Program-made: the position numbers and the translations under genes
Shown here: piece by piece, positions 23,657 through 32,872 of the stretch
Layout: every line of letters starts with the position of its first letter
Position numbering within the stretch: position 1 is the stretch's first letter
The notes under the pieces: model-generated
Databases searched by the model: none
What the model was told of the DNA's origin: nothing
The model's input: the letters and a program-made list of their open reading frames with translations, nothing else
Source: an uncultured Erysipelotrichaceae bacterium
GTDB lineage: Bacteria; Bacillota_I; Bacilli_A; RFN20; CAG-826
Direction: 5' to 3'
NCBI GenBank assembly: GCA_902803375.1
Contig: CADCPN010000058.1
Coordinates: forward strand, 1-37,692
Length of the DNA stretch: 37,692 bases

Positions 23657-24691
23657 ATGGGCGAACAGCATTTGATGGGCGCAGGCCCTTTATTAAACGA
23701 AAATGGCGACCTGGCGGAGCCTGGCTATGCCTTTAGCTTGGTCAAAACCTACGATAGAAGCGCCATCAGACTCTCTAAATGGAGAATTAAGGAATGGGAT
23801 TATTACTACGTCGGCAACAAGGATTATGGCTGTGCCTTAACCGTGGCTGACAATGGCTACATGTGGCTTTGCTCCATCTCAATCCTCGACTTCAAGAACA
23901 AGAAGGAGATCACCAAGTCCCCGATGGGCTGGTTCCCCTTTGGCAAACTAAAGCTCCCCCGCGATTCTAGGATTGGCAACACCGCATTCTGCAAAGGCGA
24001 TAAGTTCTCCTTTGAATTTCGCCATGAAGGAAAGAAGAGGAGATTGCTCGTCTATATGAAGGATTTCGGCGGCAAAGGAAAAGACTTCCGCAGCGACATC
24101 ACCTTAGAAGAGACCGTAGGCAAATCCATGGTCATCGCGACGCCTTTTAGGAAAAAAGGACACTTCTATTACAATCAGAAGATCAATAACATGGCCGCCA
24201 ACGGCTATGCCAAGGTGGGCGAAGAAACCTATGGCTTCCATAGCGGGTCCTACGGCGTCTTAGACTGGGGCAGAGGCACCTGGACTTACCGCAACACGTG
24301 GCTATGGTCTAGCTGCTCTAGCGAGTATGCCGGCCATACGATCGGCTGGAACCTAGGCTATGGGTTCGGCGATACCAGCAAAGCCAGCGAGAACATGGTC
24401 TTCCTCGACGATAAGGCTTATAAGCTAGATGAGGTGAAGATGGATATCCCCCTTGATAAATTTGGCCACGATGACTTCATGTCCCCTTGGAAATTCCGCT
24501 CTCCAAGCCACGATATCGATATGACCTTCACGCCTATCTATGACCGCCACGCGGACACCAATGTCGGAATCATCCGCTCCAACCAGCATCAGGTCTTCGG
24601 ACGTTTCTCTGGCCATTTCCTGCTTGATGGCAAATCCTTCTACTTCGAAGACCTCCCTGGCTTTGCCGAAAAAGTTTTCAATAAGTGGTGA
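23657..24691 (+). CDS. DUF2804 family protein
   Basis: This 344-residue protein covers the full DUF2804 length. It has the N-terminal GPLLNENGDLAEPGYAFSLV and the characteristic tract GVLDWGRGTWTYRNTWLWSS, then IGWNLGYGFGDTS. The family has a beta-rich fold and no known biochemical function; the resemblance to lipocalin-like or hydroxyneurosporene-synthase-like folds hints at lipid or surface roles. There is no signal peptide. ACGAGGT precedes the start. It is monocistronic, with a hairpin terminator. Confidence 0.85.
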   Translation: MGEQHLMGAGPLLNENGDLAEPGYAFSLVKTYDRSAIRLSKWRIKEWDYYYVGNKDYGCALTVADNGYMWLCSISILDFKNKKEITKSPMGWFPFGKLKLPRDSRIGNTAFCKGDKFSFEFRHEGKKRRLLVYMKDFGGKGKDFRSDITLEETVGKSMVIATPFRKKGHFYYNQKINNMAANGYAKVGEETYGFHSGSYGVLDWGRGTWTYRNTWLWSSCSSEYAGHTIGWNLGYGFGDTSKASENMVFLDDKAYKLDEVKMDIPLDKFGHDDFMSPWKFRSPSHDIDMTFTPIYDRHADTNVGIIRSNQHQVFGRFSGHFLLDGKSFYFEDLPGFAEKVFNKW

Positions 24692-24718
24692 TCTTCGTTA
24701 CGAAATCGCGAAAAGATA

Positions 24719-24797
24719 TCAAAAACCGTCATTATTCTGAAAAAAATGAAAATTATTACATTTTCTCTATTGACGGTTTTTCTTTTGCTCCTATATT
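24719..24797 (+). promoter_or_regulatory. Terminator hairpin overlapping the lysine-transporter promoter
   Basis: AAAAACCGTCA (about 24721-24731) pairs with TGACGGTTTTT (about 24771-24781) across a long loop and can end the DUF2804 transcript. The 3' arm contains TTGACG (24770-24775), which with TATATT (24792-24797) at 16-base spacing forms the promoter for the downstream riboswitch and ABC genes. Confidence 0.6.
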
Positions 24798-24814
24798 TAT
24801 TGCTGACACGGGGA

Positions 24815-25005
24815 AACTCGTGAGCAAAGCACAAAGTAGAGGTTGCGGGTGCCAATAGTACCTTAGCCTAGCAGTCAAAGCTGCGATTAGGCTATTCGGG
24901 AAAGGGGCATTCGCCGAAGGAGTCTTCGTCTTTGAAGAAGATCTTCCTGGGACTTGAGAGAACATCTCAAGAACTGTCACCTTGCTATAGTAGGGTGAAG
25001 AGCTA
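24815..25005 (+). ncRNA. Lysine riboswitch (L box)
   Basis: The aptamer core segments are recognisable in order. GTAGAGGTTGCG (24836 onward) corresponds to the AGAGG-GCG P1/P2 junction; GCCAATAGTA to the AAGAGTA-type turn; GAAAGGGGCATTCGCCGAAG (24900-24919) to the hallmark GAAAGG...TCGCCGAAG; and CTGGGACTTGAGAG...TCTCAAGAACTGTCA to the P5 and closing strands. It lies between a sigma-A-type promoter and a factor-independent terminator, upstream of an amino-acid ABC importer. Lysine binding would favour termination. Exact ends are estimated. Confidence 0.85.
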
Positions 25006-25040
25006 ACTGTGAGATTCGTGTATCGATTTATGCGAAAATA

Positions 25041-25080
25041 GCGGTAGCGCCTTTACGGTTCTACCGCCTTTTCTTTCTTT
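25041..25080 (+). terminator. Riboswitch-controlled terminator
   Basis: GCGGTAG (25041-25047) pairs with CTACCGC (25061-25067), with an inner CCTTTACGG loop, followed by CTTTTCTTTCTTT. It is the expression platform of the lysine riboswitch. Confidence 0.8.
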
Positions 25081-25127
25081 GGGGCATTGCTAAAAAAACA
25101 GGTTTTGCTTTATAGGAGGAAAAGAAA

Positions 25128-25973
25128 ATGAAGAAAACCAACATCATGCTAGGACTTGCCACTCTGCTTGCGGGGCTTTCCTTAGCTTCCTGCGGCCATT
25201 TCGAAGTCGGCAACGATAAGATCGTCATCGGCTTGGAGTGTAACTACGCTCCGTTCAACTGGACCGAAGCAAGCGAGAATTCGTTCACCCTTCCCATCTC
25301 TAACCACGCTGATAGCTTCGCCGATGGCTATGATATCCAGATCGGCAAGCTCCTTGGCGAGAAGCTAGGCAAGGAAGTCGTCATCGTGGAGCAGCAGTGG
25401 GAGTCCCTTATCCCCGATCTTCAGACCGGCTCCATCAATGCGATCATCGCCGGCATGACCGACAACGCCGAGCGGAGGCAAGCCATCGACTTCACCGACG
25501 AATATTATCGTTCTGAGCTCGTCTTCGTGGTCACCGCCGAGGAAGCCGCTAAGTTTGCCGGCGTACTCCCCGCTGAGGAAGTCGCTTCTTTCGTTAGAGG
25601 CAAGATGTTCGTCTCCCAGGTCCAGACCATGACCGATGACATCATCGAAGACAAGCTAAAGAAGATGGGCGCCATCCATAACACCCCCGTCTCTACCTTT
25701 GCTCTCGCCGCCCAAGACGTCGCTAGAGGCTCGGCCTATGCCATGACCGCCGAATATCCGGTCGCGCAATCTATCGTCGCCAGCAATAACGCCCTTGGCA
25801 TCGTCAGAATCGATCAGTCCGTCCTTGGCGACCTTTCTGACCTAGGCGTCTCTATCGGCATCAAGAAAGGCAATGATTCTTTCCGCGATGACCTTAACCG
25901 CGCCCTTGCCGATATTAGCCAGGAACAAAGAAATACCTTGATGGCGGAAGCCGTCGCAAGGAGCGCGAACTAA
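25128..25973 (+). CDS. Amino-acid ABC transporter, substrate-binding lipoprotein (probably lysine)
   Basis: This 281-residue protein has a signal peptide ending in the lipobox LASC (Cys at about residue 22), then a family 3 solute-binding domain. IVIGLECNYAPFNW opens lobe 1, and GYDIQIGKLLGEKLG and NAIIAGMTDNAERRQAIDFT are typical of the polar amino-acid binding family. Insertions around residues 45-60 make it slightly long. It would catch the substrate outside the membrane for the permease encoded next. The lysine riboswitch just upstream makes lysine the likely substrate (inference). AGGAGG lies ten bases before the start. Confidence 0.9.
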   Translation: MKKTNIMLGLATLLAGLSLASCGHFEVGNDKIVIGLECNYAPFNWTEASENSFTLPISNHADSFADGYDIQIGKLLGEKLGKEVVIVEQQWESLIPDLQTGSINAIIAGMTDNAERRQAIDFTDEYYRSELVFVVTAEEAAKFAGVLPAEEVASFVRGKMFVSQVQTMTDDIIEDKLKKMGAIHNTPVSTFALAAQDVARGSAYAMTAEYPVAQSIVASNNALGIVRIDQSVLGDLSDLGVSIGIKKGNDSFRDDLNRALADISQEQRNTLMAEAVARSAN

Positions 25974-25975
25974 AA

Positions 25976-26770
25976 ATGAACTCCGGAGATATTTCCTACT
26001 TATTGAATAACTACTTCTCGTTCTTTCTTCGCGGCATCGCCTCGACGATCCTTCTTTCTCTGCTCGGCACGTTTGGAGGGCTATTGCTTGGAGTCTTTCT
26101 CGCGTTTGGCATGCGCGTGCATATTGAGGCGAACGACCCTTGGTATCACAAAGCCTGGAAGAGGCTTATTCAATTCCTCTGCCACGCCTATTCGATCCTC
26201 ATCCGCGGCACTCCGATGATGGTTCAGGCCATGATCTTCAAGTATGGCTGCCAGGCCATGGGGCTAAACTGGAATGCGATTGCTCCTGGCATCGCCGTCT
26301 TCGATGGCTGGTTCTATGCTGGCCTTATCGTCATTACCCTCAATACCGCCGCCTACATGGGCGAAATCGTCAAATCCGGCCTTAATGGCGTCGGTTCCGA
26401 CCAGACCGAAGGCGCTTTGTCCTTAGGCATGTCTAGAGGAGAGACCCTCTTCCTGGTTGAGCTTCCGCAGGCTTTGCGCAACGCCATCCCGACCATCGGC
26501 AACGAATGGATCGTCAACATCAAGGACTCCAGCGTCCTCAACGTCATCGGCGTCGCCGAACTCTATTTCATGTCCGGCCAGGCCGCGAATAAGTCCTATC
26601 GCACCATCGCCGCCTTCGTCATCGTCGCGGTTATCTATCTACTCCTCACCCTTATCACCACGGGTTTATTGAAGCTAGTGGAGCGCAAACTCGATGGCAA
26701 GCCCTTCGTCCCCAATTTCTTCCACTTTAACTCCAAGAAGAGCCAAGCTGCCGAAAAGGAGGCCGCTTAA
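25976..26770 (+). CDS. Amino-acid ABC transporter permease
   Basis: This 264-residue protein of the HisM/GlnP permease family has about five membrane helices (first: [20 protein letters not shown]). The EAA loop that contacts the ATPase reads [20 protein letters not shown]. The segment [19 protein letters not shown] is typical of the family. The start follows the binding-protein stop by two bases, so the two genes are translationally coupled. It forms the membrane channel of the probable lysine importer. Confidence 0.92.
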   Translation: MNSGDISYLLNNYFSFFLRGIASTILLSLLGTFGGLLLGVFLAFGMRVHIEANDPWYHKAWKRLIQFLCHAYSILIRGTPMMVQAMIFKYGCQAMGLNWNAIAPGIAVFDGWFYAGLIVITLNTAAYMGEIVKSGLNGVGSDQTEGALSLGMSRGETLFLVELPQALRNAIPTIGNEWIVNIKDSSVLNVIGVAELYFMSGQAANKSYRTIAAFVIVAVIYLLLTLITTGLLKLVERKLDGKPFVPNFFHFNSKKSQAAEKEAA

Positions 26771-26771
26771 T

Positions 26772-27512
26772 ATGGAAAAAGAGAATCCTGTCATCGAACT
26801 TCGCCATATCGCGAAGAACTTCGGCGAAGGCGACATCCTTAAGGACGTAAGCCTTTCCGTCAATAAAGGCGATTGCCTTGTCATCCTCGGCCCTTCTGGC
26901 TCGGGAAAATCTACGCTGCTGCGCTGCATCAACCGCCTTGAGCATCCTTCTTCTGGCGAGATCCTCTTCCACGGCAAGAACATCCTTGACCGCCGCGTCA
27001 AAGAAACTGAGGTCAGGCAGAAGATCTCCATGGTCTTCCAATCCTTCAACCTCTTCAATAACATGGACGCCCTTGAAAACTGCGTCATCGGCCAGGTCAA
27101 AGTCCTTGGCAGGAAGAGGGAAGAAGCAGTAAAAATCGCGACGAAGAACCTAGAGAATGTCGGCATGGGCGATAGGCTCCATTACCGTCCTAAATCCCTA
27201 TCTGGCGGGCAGAAGCAGCGCGTTGCCATCGCGCGCTCCCTTTCCATGACCCCTGATGTCATCCTCTTCGATGAGCCAACTAGCGCCCTAGATCCAGAAA
27301 TGGTTCAGGGCATCCTCGACCTAATGAAGGATATCGCCAATTCCGGCATCACCATGATCGTCGTCACCCACGAGATGAGCTTCGCTAGAGACGTCGCCTC
27401 TAGGGTCATCTTCATGGACAAAGGCGTCATTGCCAACGAAGGCACCCCCAAATACATCTTCGAGGAATGCGAAGATGAAAGACTCCGCCGCTTCATTAAC
27501 GGAGGAAGATGA
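26772..27512 (+). CDS. Amino-acid ABC transporter ATP-binding protein
   Basis: This 246-residue ATPase has Walker [11 protein letters not shown]-loop [10 protein letters not shown], signature LSGGQKQR, Walker [15 protein letters not shown] and the switch His in VVTHEM. It powers uptake through the permease. The start at 26772 is one base after the permease stop, with AAGGAGG upstream; the frame opens at 26694 inside the permease but that start is not credible. It is the last gene of the riboswitch-controlled operon. Confidence 0.95.
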   Translation: MEKENPVIELRHIAKNFGEGDILKDVSLSVNKGDCLVILGPSGSGKSTLLRCINRLEHPSSGEILFHGKNILDRRVKETEVRQKISMVFQSFNLFNNMDALENCVIGQVKVLGRKREEAVKIATKNLENVGMGDRLHYRPKSLSGGQKQRVAIARSLSMTPDVILFDEPTSALDPEMVQGILDLMKDIANSGITMIVVTHEMSFARDVASRVIFMDKGVIANEGTPKYIFEECEDERLRRFINGGR

Positions 27513-27521
27513 GTAACTTAA

Positions 27522-27547
27522 GGTAGAGGTTACACCTCTGCCTTTTT
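27522..27547 (+). terminator. Terminator of the ABC operon
   Basis: GGTAGAGGT pairs with ACCTCTGCC around a TAC loop (27522-27542), followed by TTTTT. Confidence 0.85.
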
Positions 27548-27561
27548 AATGGCTCGATAAG

Positions 27562-27588
27562 AAAAAAGGGCCAGGCGTACCCTGACCC
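27562..27588 (-). terminator. Terminator of the S41 peptidase gene
   Basis: On the minus strand GGGTCAGG pairs with CCTGGCCC around a short loop, followed by TTTTTT, just after the peptidase stop codon. Confidence 0.85.
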
Positions 27589-27595
27589 AAATAGC

Positions 27596-29437
27596 TTAGT
27601 TAAGCAGACTGGCGATATAGGTGCGGTTGTAGAATTTTTTGGGATCGATGGCTATATCCGGAGTGACGCCGCCATCGTTATCGGCGGTGCCTTCCTTATT
27701 CATTTGGAGCACATAGGCGCCAGAGACATTGAAAAAGCAGCCGCTTGGGGTGACGGTGGAATAGACGACGCAAGATCCACCGCCGCTTTTTTCTCCGATG
27801 ACTTTGCCGATATTATCCTTGCGGAAGATGGTTGGGAAGAGATTGCCGCAGGAGAAGGAGTAATTGCTGGTAAGGCAATAGAAGTTATATTTTCCCTTGT
27901 AGGACTCGCCATCTTCGATTTTGCCATCGAGATTGGCGTCGACGCGGTAGATGTCGTGGATGAGCGCGCCATTGGCGTTCTCCCTGAAGGTGACATCGAC
28001 TTGCTCTTCTAATAGGCCGAGGGCGTTGACCAAAGCGCCGATGACGCCGCCGCCGTTGAGGCTGACGTCGAAGACGATGTTCTTGATCTTTTCGTTTTTT
28101 TGAATCTGCTGGAAGCTATAAAGGAAGTCATACATAGTGTCGGAGCCGGTATGGGATTCCAATAGGGAGCCATTGTCATTCATGTCGTCATAGGCATTGA
28201 CGCTAGCGGATTCCTTGAAGCCATCAAAGGTGACGAACGCGGTATCGCCTAGAACATAGAGAAGATCGCTGCCATGGGTCGTTCTTTTTCTGGCATAGCT
28301 TAGCCTGCTATTGGTGGAGGCGAGGACAGAATACCTTTCGGATTGGAATAGCGTATTCGCCCTATTGGCTTGAGCGCTTGCGCTCCAAGTCTCGCCGAAG
28401 CTGATGCCGGAATGGCTCGAATACGTGCTATGGCCATCGCCGAAATAGACGTTGACGATGCTCGCGATGGTGGTGCTGAAAGTGGTGGGGTCTCCGCTTA
28501 GCAATTTGTCGCGTAGACCGTTGGCGGAGAAATAGGAGTTGAAGTTGCTCTGGGTCTTCGGGACCTGGATATTGGCGGCATTGCCGAAGTTTTTATCCAT
28601 GTCCAGGCAGAACGCATCATAGTTATATTCGGTGAAGGAGGAACTCCATTCCTTGCCGAACTTGCTGCCTTCATACAAAGATTTGCCATAGGAGTTCAAA
28701 CCGCTGGAAGTTGTCGTATAGCCTGCGGCGGCGTAGTAGATGGCCTTGCCGTTATAGACGAGGGGAAGCTCGTTGAAGAAGACGGTTTTCGCTAGGGACC
28801 ATGGGATATAGAATTCGCCTTCGTCCTCGATGATGGCGAGGGTGCGGTAGGAATTCAGGTCGATGGTGTAGCTTTTGCTCTCCACGGTTCTATTCTCGTC
28901 AGTCTTGACGTAGGTGAATTCGGCTTCGGCGAGCAGCTGTCCTTTTTCGCGGTTGAAGAAGTTGGTGTTATAGCCGAGGAGGTCGCTATAAGTGATCTTG
29001 TTTTCGTGAGCGTCGAAAGAAACGGTCTCGCCGCTGAAGTTTTTGATGGAAAGGGTCTGGCCTCTCACTAACATCTCTAGCTCTGGGATTTCTAGCTCGC
29101 CGGAGTTATTGACCATGATGTTAAGGACATCAAGAAGCGGCGCGCTTTCCGCAACGTTGATATAGGGGATGTCTTCATGCCCAGCAAGATTATAGACGTT
29201 GATGTCATAGCCTTGGACGGCCTTTAGATTCCCAAGGTAGATCGGAGCGGCGACGGTGTTCTGAATGAGATAGCTCTCTGCGGTGGTTTTGGCAGAAAAG
29301 ACGGGTAGCTCGCTATATGAAATGGCGGAGCTTTCCCCTTCATGGGAGGATTCGCCTTTGCTGCTAGCGGAGAGTCCGCAGGAAGAAAGCAGCAAGAAGC
29401 TACCGGCTAGGGCGAATAATGGTTTTAATCTATCCAT
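27596..29437 (-). CDS. S41-family peptidase, lipoprotein
   Basis: This 613-residue protein starts MDRLKPLFALAGSFLLLSSC, a signal peptide with lipobox LSSC, so it is anchored outside the membrane. The C-terminal part has the S41 (tail-specific/C-terminal processing) protease features: a strand NIVFDVSLNGGGVIGALVNA, then YCLTSNYSFSCGN, where a Ser lies at the nucleophile position, and IGEKSGGGSC. The long N-terminal half (about 30-380) is beta-rich and not recognised; no PDZ domain is clear. The start at 29437 has AAGGAG upstream; the frame extends to 29497, but that adds a non-signal leader. It may process surface or secreted proteins. Confidence 0.8.
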   Translation of the reverse strand: MDRLKPLFALAGSFLLLSSCGLSASSKGESSHEGESSAISYSELPVFSAKTTAESYLIQNTVAAPIYLGNLKAVQGYDINVYNLAGHEDIPYINVAESAPLLDVLNIMVNNSGELEIPELEMLVRGQTLSIKNFSGETVSFDAHENKITYSDLLGYNTNFFNREKGQLLAEAEFTYVKTDENRTVESKSYTIDLNSYRTLAIIEDEGEFYIPWSLAKTVFFNELPLVYNGKAIYYAAAGYTTTSSGLNSYGKSLYEGSKFGKEWSSSFTEYNYDAFCLDMDKNFGNAANIQVPKTQSNFNSYFSANGLRDKLLSGDPTTFSTTIASIVNVYFGDGHSTYSSHSGISFGETWSASAQANRANTLFQSERYSVLASTNSRLSYARKRTTHGSDLLYVLGDTAFVTFDGFKESASVNAYDDMNDNGSLLESHTGSDTMYDFLYSFQQIQKNEKIKNIVFDVSLNGGGVIGALVNALGLLEEQVDVTFRENANGALIHDIYRVDANLDGKIEDGESYKGKYNFYCLTSNYSFSCGNLFPTIFRKDNIGKVIGEKSGGGSCVVYSTVTPSGCFFNVSGAYVLQMNKEGTADNDGGVTPDIAIDPKKFYNRTYIASLLN

Positions 29438-29512
29438 GGCTGAGAATCTCCTTTTCAAAGTGCAGGTAAACAATACGCTTGAAAGCAGGCGTTGCAAAGA
29501 TAATGTTCCCTA

Positions 29513-29557
29513 TAGGGAAAATAAAATGGCCAGCCTCGAACGAAAGCTCGCCATTTT
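29513..29557 (-). terminator. Terminator of the GH2 gene
   Basis: On the minus strand AAAATGGC pairs with GCCATTTT, enclosing an inner GAGC/GGCT helix, followed by ATTTTCC. It lies 15 bases after the glycosidase stop. Confidence 0.75.
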
Positions 29558-29571
29558 GTGGGTTTTGTATG

Positions 29572-31890
29572 TTATTTGACGAGGATCTCGTAGTCGAAGG
29601 TCTCGGTCGGGAAAGAAAGGGTTAGCTTTGCTAATTCCGGCTTGCTGACCGCTTTGCTTCTTAGATAGATGGAAGTGCCGCCGCCAACGAGGCTGCAGGA
29701 TTTAGGACCCATGACCTCAATCGGTCCGGAGACGGAGAGAGAAAGAACGTCATCGGCATAGGGCATGATGCTGCCAAACTGGTCTTTCTTCAAGATCTGG
29801 ACCCTGGTCGCATCATAGGTGGCGCCGTTAGTTAGGGTAAGGGAGCCGATATTGATCTCATAATGGAACTCTGTGCTTGGGCCGACGCTGCGGGAAGCGA
29901 AGATCTTGTTGCCCTTGTAGGCTTTGATCGACCAAGCGGCGTTCTCTTCACCCCAGGCGGACATGTATTTGCTATAAAGCTGCTGGACCTGCGTGGTCGA
30001 ATAATGGTGCTTCAGCACGAGGATCGCCATGATGAGCTTGTACTTTAATGGCAATCTCGCGAAGCCATTCTGCGCGCAGAAGTTGAAGGCTTCTTTGATG
30101 AGCCTGGACTCTCTCTTTGAGAATTCCTTTTCGACGAAGGTATCGCCGATGAAGTCGTCGATCTTGATCGGTGCGTGAGGCATATTTGGGAAATCCTTCT
30201 TATTCGGGAAGAACTTCGCGACGAAGGTTTCGCCTTTATATAGCTCAACATAGTCGGCATCGGTGAAGACGTAGACCGGCTGCATAAGCGCTTCGTTGAA
30301 GTCGCCGCCTTGCATCAAGGAAGCGATCTCGAAGGTGTTGTTGATGTGCTGAGAAGCATACACGTATGCCGCGTATTTCGGATTGCGGAAGATATCGGCG
30401 ACGCCGTGGTAGCAGATGTGATCGTCAGAGCCGAAGTCCTTATGGGTGTTGTAGTCGAAGGCGCACCAGGAGATTTCGCCGGTGAGGTCATCTAGGCCAT
30501 ACATATCGTCCATGACTCTGGCGTGGCGGAGCGCTTGCTCGACGCGACTAGCGGTCGGGTCGAAGGATTTGGTTGGGAACATGTGGCCGTTATTCTCGGT
30601 GACGAGCTTGGGTGCGCCTTTGCTCTTCTTCCAGGTTGAAGGCTTATCTAGGCCGTGATCGGTGCCGGCGCAGCTGAAATCGTTATAGCTATAGATATCC
30701 TCAAGGAATTCGGAATCCTTGAAGTTTCTGACGCCGGTGGACTTGCGGAAGGGGTCTTCTTCCTTTTGAACCTTGTTGATGAGGGAGTATATCTCATGGT
30801 CATCGGGAGATTCGTCGATGCGAAGGCCATAGGCGACTAAGCATGCATGGTGGCGCTCTTTTTTGACGAGGCGACGGGCAAAGTCAACGCACGTATCCCT
30901 CCATTCTTGCTTAGTGGAGACAAATTGCCAGCCTGGGACTTCATCAAGAAGCAATAAGCCGAGCTTATCGCAGGCATCAAGGAAGGACTCGTCATCCGCG
31001 TAATGGCTGGTGCGGACGATATTGATGCCGAAGCCCTTCAGGATTTTGGCGTCATCTTCTTGCAAAGATTTCGGGGCGGCCGCGCCGAAATAGGGGTAGG
31101 TCTGGTGCCTATTTAGGCCAAGGAGCTTAACCTTCTTGCCATTGAGGAAGAAGCCCTCTTCCTTCCAATCAAGAGTTCTGAAGCCAACGTTCTGGACGAT
31201 ATGCTGCTCGCCATAGATGGTCTCGAGGGTATAAAGATATGGGTCATCGATAGACCAGGGATGGACGTCTTTGACGACATGCTCCAAATCAATGAATTCC
31301 TCTTTGATGAGGCCATTGGGCTCACGAAGGATGAAGCGCGGCTTGATGTTAAGATTCTGGTTACCGTAGTTGAGCCGAAGGATCAATCTGCCATCGGCAT
31401 AGGCGACGGGGTAGACGTCATCGATATAGGCGTTAGGCAAAGCGCGGATGCTGACGCCGCGGTAGATGCCGCCGAAGGTTAGATAGTCGACGATCTTGCC
31501 AAATGGCGGGATAAGGGGGTTCTCCCTGCTATCGAGCTTGACGAGAAGGAGGTTGCCTTTCTTCTTGATGATCCTGCTTATATCGATATCGACGGGGAAG
31601 TAGCCGCTGATATGCTCGCCTAGATCTAAGCCGTTAAGATAGACGTGGATCGTAAGCATCGCGCCGGCGAAATGAAGGATCTTGATAGGGAGAGAAGGGT
31701 TCTCATCATCAAACTCCTTGCAATAGGAGAAAATGCCCTGATAGTCATTTTCAGAGAAGTAGTGATAAGGCTCAACTGTCACGCTATGCGGTATATCGAT
31801 GAGCTCTGCGGATTTGGGGAGGCCGTTGCTGATGTAAGATTCCTCGAACCCCTTGGTGAACTTCCAAGCAAAGTTAATATGTTGTTCCAT
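29572..31890 (-). CDS. Glycoside hydrolase family 2 protein
   Basis: This 772-residue protein has a GH2 sugar-binding domain (about 40-150), an immunoglobulin-like domain (about 160-240) and a TIM barrel (about 240-520) starting FFLNGKKVKLLGLNRHQTYP. The acid/base region reads AYGLRIDESPDDHE, with Glu360. The Asn that normally precedes this Glu (RINES) is Asp359 here, and the usual Trp-Gly is Tyr-Gly. The nucleophile Glu432 is in KLVTENNGHMFPTK. The C-terminal 230 residues are beta-rich. There is no signal peptide, so it probably acts on imported oligosaccharides; beta-galactosidase activity is the nearest match. The ribosome site is poor (AAAGGA about 19 bases upstream). Confidence 0.85.
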   Translation of the reverse strand: MEQHINFAWKFTKGFEESYISNGLPKSAELIDIPHSVTVEPYHYFSENDYQGIFSYCKEFDDENPSLPIKILHFAGAMLTIHVYLNGLDLGEHISGYFPVDIDISRIIKKKGNLLLVKLDSRENPLIPPFGKIVDYLTFGGIYRGVSIRALPNAYIDDVYPVAYADGRLILRLNYGNQNLNIKPRFILREPNGLIKEEFIDLEHVVKDVHPWSIDDPYLYTLETIYGEQHIVQNVGFRTLDWKEEGFFLNGKKVKLLGLNRHQTYPYFGAAAPKSLQEDDAKILKGFGINIVRTSHYADDESFLDACDKLGLLLLDEVPGWQFVSTKQEWRDTCVDFARRLVKKERHHACLVAYGLRIDESPDDHEIYSLINKVQKEEDPFRKSTGVRNFKDSEFLEDIYSYNDFSCAGTDHGLDKPSTWKKSKGAPKLVTENNGHMFPTKSFDPTASRVEQALRHARVMDDMYGLDDLTGEISWCAFDYNTHKDFGSDDHICYHGVADIFRNPKYAAYVYASQHINNTFEIASLMQGGDFNEALMQPVYVFTDADYVELYKGETFVAKFFPNKKDFPNMPHAPIKIDDFIGDTFVEKEFSKRESRLIKEAFNFCAQNGFARLPLKYKLIMAILVLKHHYSTTQVQQLYSKYMSAWGEENAAWSIKAYKGNKIFASRSVGPSTEFHYEINIGSLTLTNGATYDATRVQILKKDQFGSIMPYADDVLSLSVSGPIEVMGPKSCSLVGGGTSIYLRSKAVSKPELAKLTLSFPTETFDYEILVK

Positions 31891-32034
31891 AGTTATGACT
31901 ATTTTAAGTCCTTTCTGTTAAGGAAAAAAGGAGGAGAACACTAAAGACTAACTAGTAGTTTCCGGTATCCTGACTTTCTTTGCTTGCCGAGTGATAAAGC
32001 AAATCTTGCATACATTTTCAGTTTCTTGCCAGCA
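31891..32034. other. Leader of the GH2 gene
   Basis: This is a short AT-rich stretch between the glycosidase start and the acyltransferase terminator. I see an A/G-rich run (AAAGGACTTAAAATAGTC on the minus strand) but no clear -35/-10 pair. Confidence 0.3.
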
Positions 32035-32074
32035 GAAAGCAAATAGCCTTGCTCGCCCAAGGCTATTTGCTTTC
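32035..32074 (-). terminator. Terminator hairpin containing the acyltransferase stop codon
   Basis: A perfect 16-bp inverted repeat (32035-32050 with 32059-32074) with an 8-base loop GGGCGAGC. The last codons of the acyltransferase (Glu-Ser-Lys-TAG) lie inside the first arm. The T-rich end of the second arm (ATTTGCTTTC) serves as a weak T-tract. Confidence 0.7.
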
Positions 32075-32872
32075 TTCTTTTTTCTCCGCCGGCTTTTTCC
32101 TATAGGCGATATACTCCACGTTCTCGTCTTCGGAGGAGTGATCGAGGAGGAAGTTATAGACTTTCTTCCTTAGGTCTTCCTTCCTTTCGGGAAGAGAGAG
32201 GCTCATGTCGGGGTAAATTGGCTTAGAGACGTGCAGCGTTATTAGCGGCGGGAGGTTCTTGAAGACCTTCCTAGCACGGTAAGTGCAGCTAACGGCGACG
32301 ACGGCGGTGCCTAATTCTGCGGGATAGACGAAGGAGTCGGAAGGGAATGGACGGATATGGGTGCTGTAATTCCAGATGTGGCGTTCGGGATAGATGATGA
32401 TGCCAGCGCGCTGCCAGATGCGGTACTTGATGGCTTCTTTGAACTTCACGGCCTCATCGGGCTTTTCCGGAACAGGCAAACAGCCTAGCATCGTGACAAA
32501 ACCACGGATGCCCGGGATGGAGGTGGCGTCTTGGTCGGCGGTGATGTAGCAGCGCTTTGGCCCGGCGATGAATGTCTGGATGTTCCAAGCATCGCAGATC
32601 TGAGTGTGGTTGCCATAGAAGAAGACCGGCTGAGCGCGCAGCCTCCTCATGTTCTTTCTCCCCTTTACCTGAACGCCGTAGATAAGCTTGCCAGTAAGCC
32701 AGAACAAGGGGATGGCGACGATATAGTAGAGAATGAAAGAAAAAGCGATCCATAGGATGTTCTTCTTATGGACGTACTTATATTTCTTCGGAAGCGGCTT
32801 ATGCCGGATCTTCGTTCCCGCGAAGTCGTCATTGAGCGCGTCTTCGTAATATACGATTTTTGGCTTTTTCAT
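32063..32872 (-). CDS. PlsC-like 1-acyl-glycerol-3-phosphate acyltransferase
   Basis: This 269-residue protein has an N-terminal membrane helix (about 38-60, WIAFSFILYYIVAIPLFWLTG). The acyltransferase motif is YGNHTQICDAWN (the NHxxxxD/HxxxxD catalytic block I), followed by block III-like GIIIYPERHIWN. It would transfer an acyl chain to lysophosphatidic acid at the membrane. The start overlaps the stop of the glycosyltransferase by four bases (ATGA), so the two are translationally coupled. The pair suggests a glycolipid or membrane lipid function. The C-terminus is Lys/Glu-rich. Confidence 0.85.
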   Translation of the reverse strand: MKKPKIVYYEDALNDDFAGTKIRHKPLPKKYKYVHKKNILWIAFSFILYYIVAIPLFWLTGKLIYGVQVKGRKNMRRLRAQPVFFYGNHTQICDAWNIQTFIAGPKRCYITADQDATSIPGIRGFVTMLGCLPVPEKPDEAVKFKEAIKYRIWQRAGIIIYPERHIWNYSTHIRPFPSDSFVYPAELGTAVVAVSCTYRARKVFKNLPPLITLHVSKPIYPDMSLSLPERKEDLRKKVYNFLLDHSSEDENVEYIAYRKKPAEKKEESK

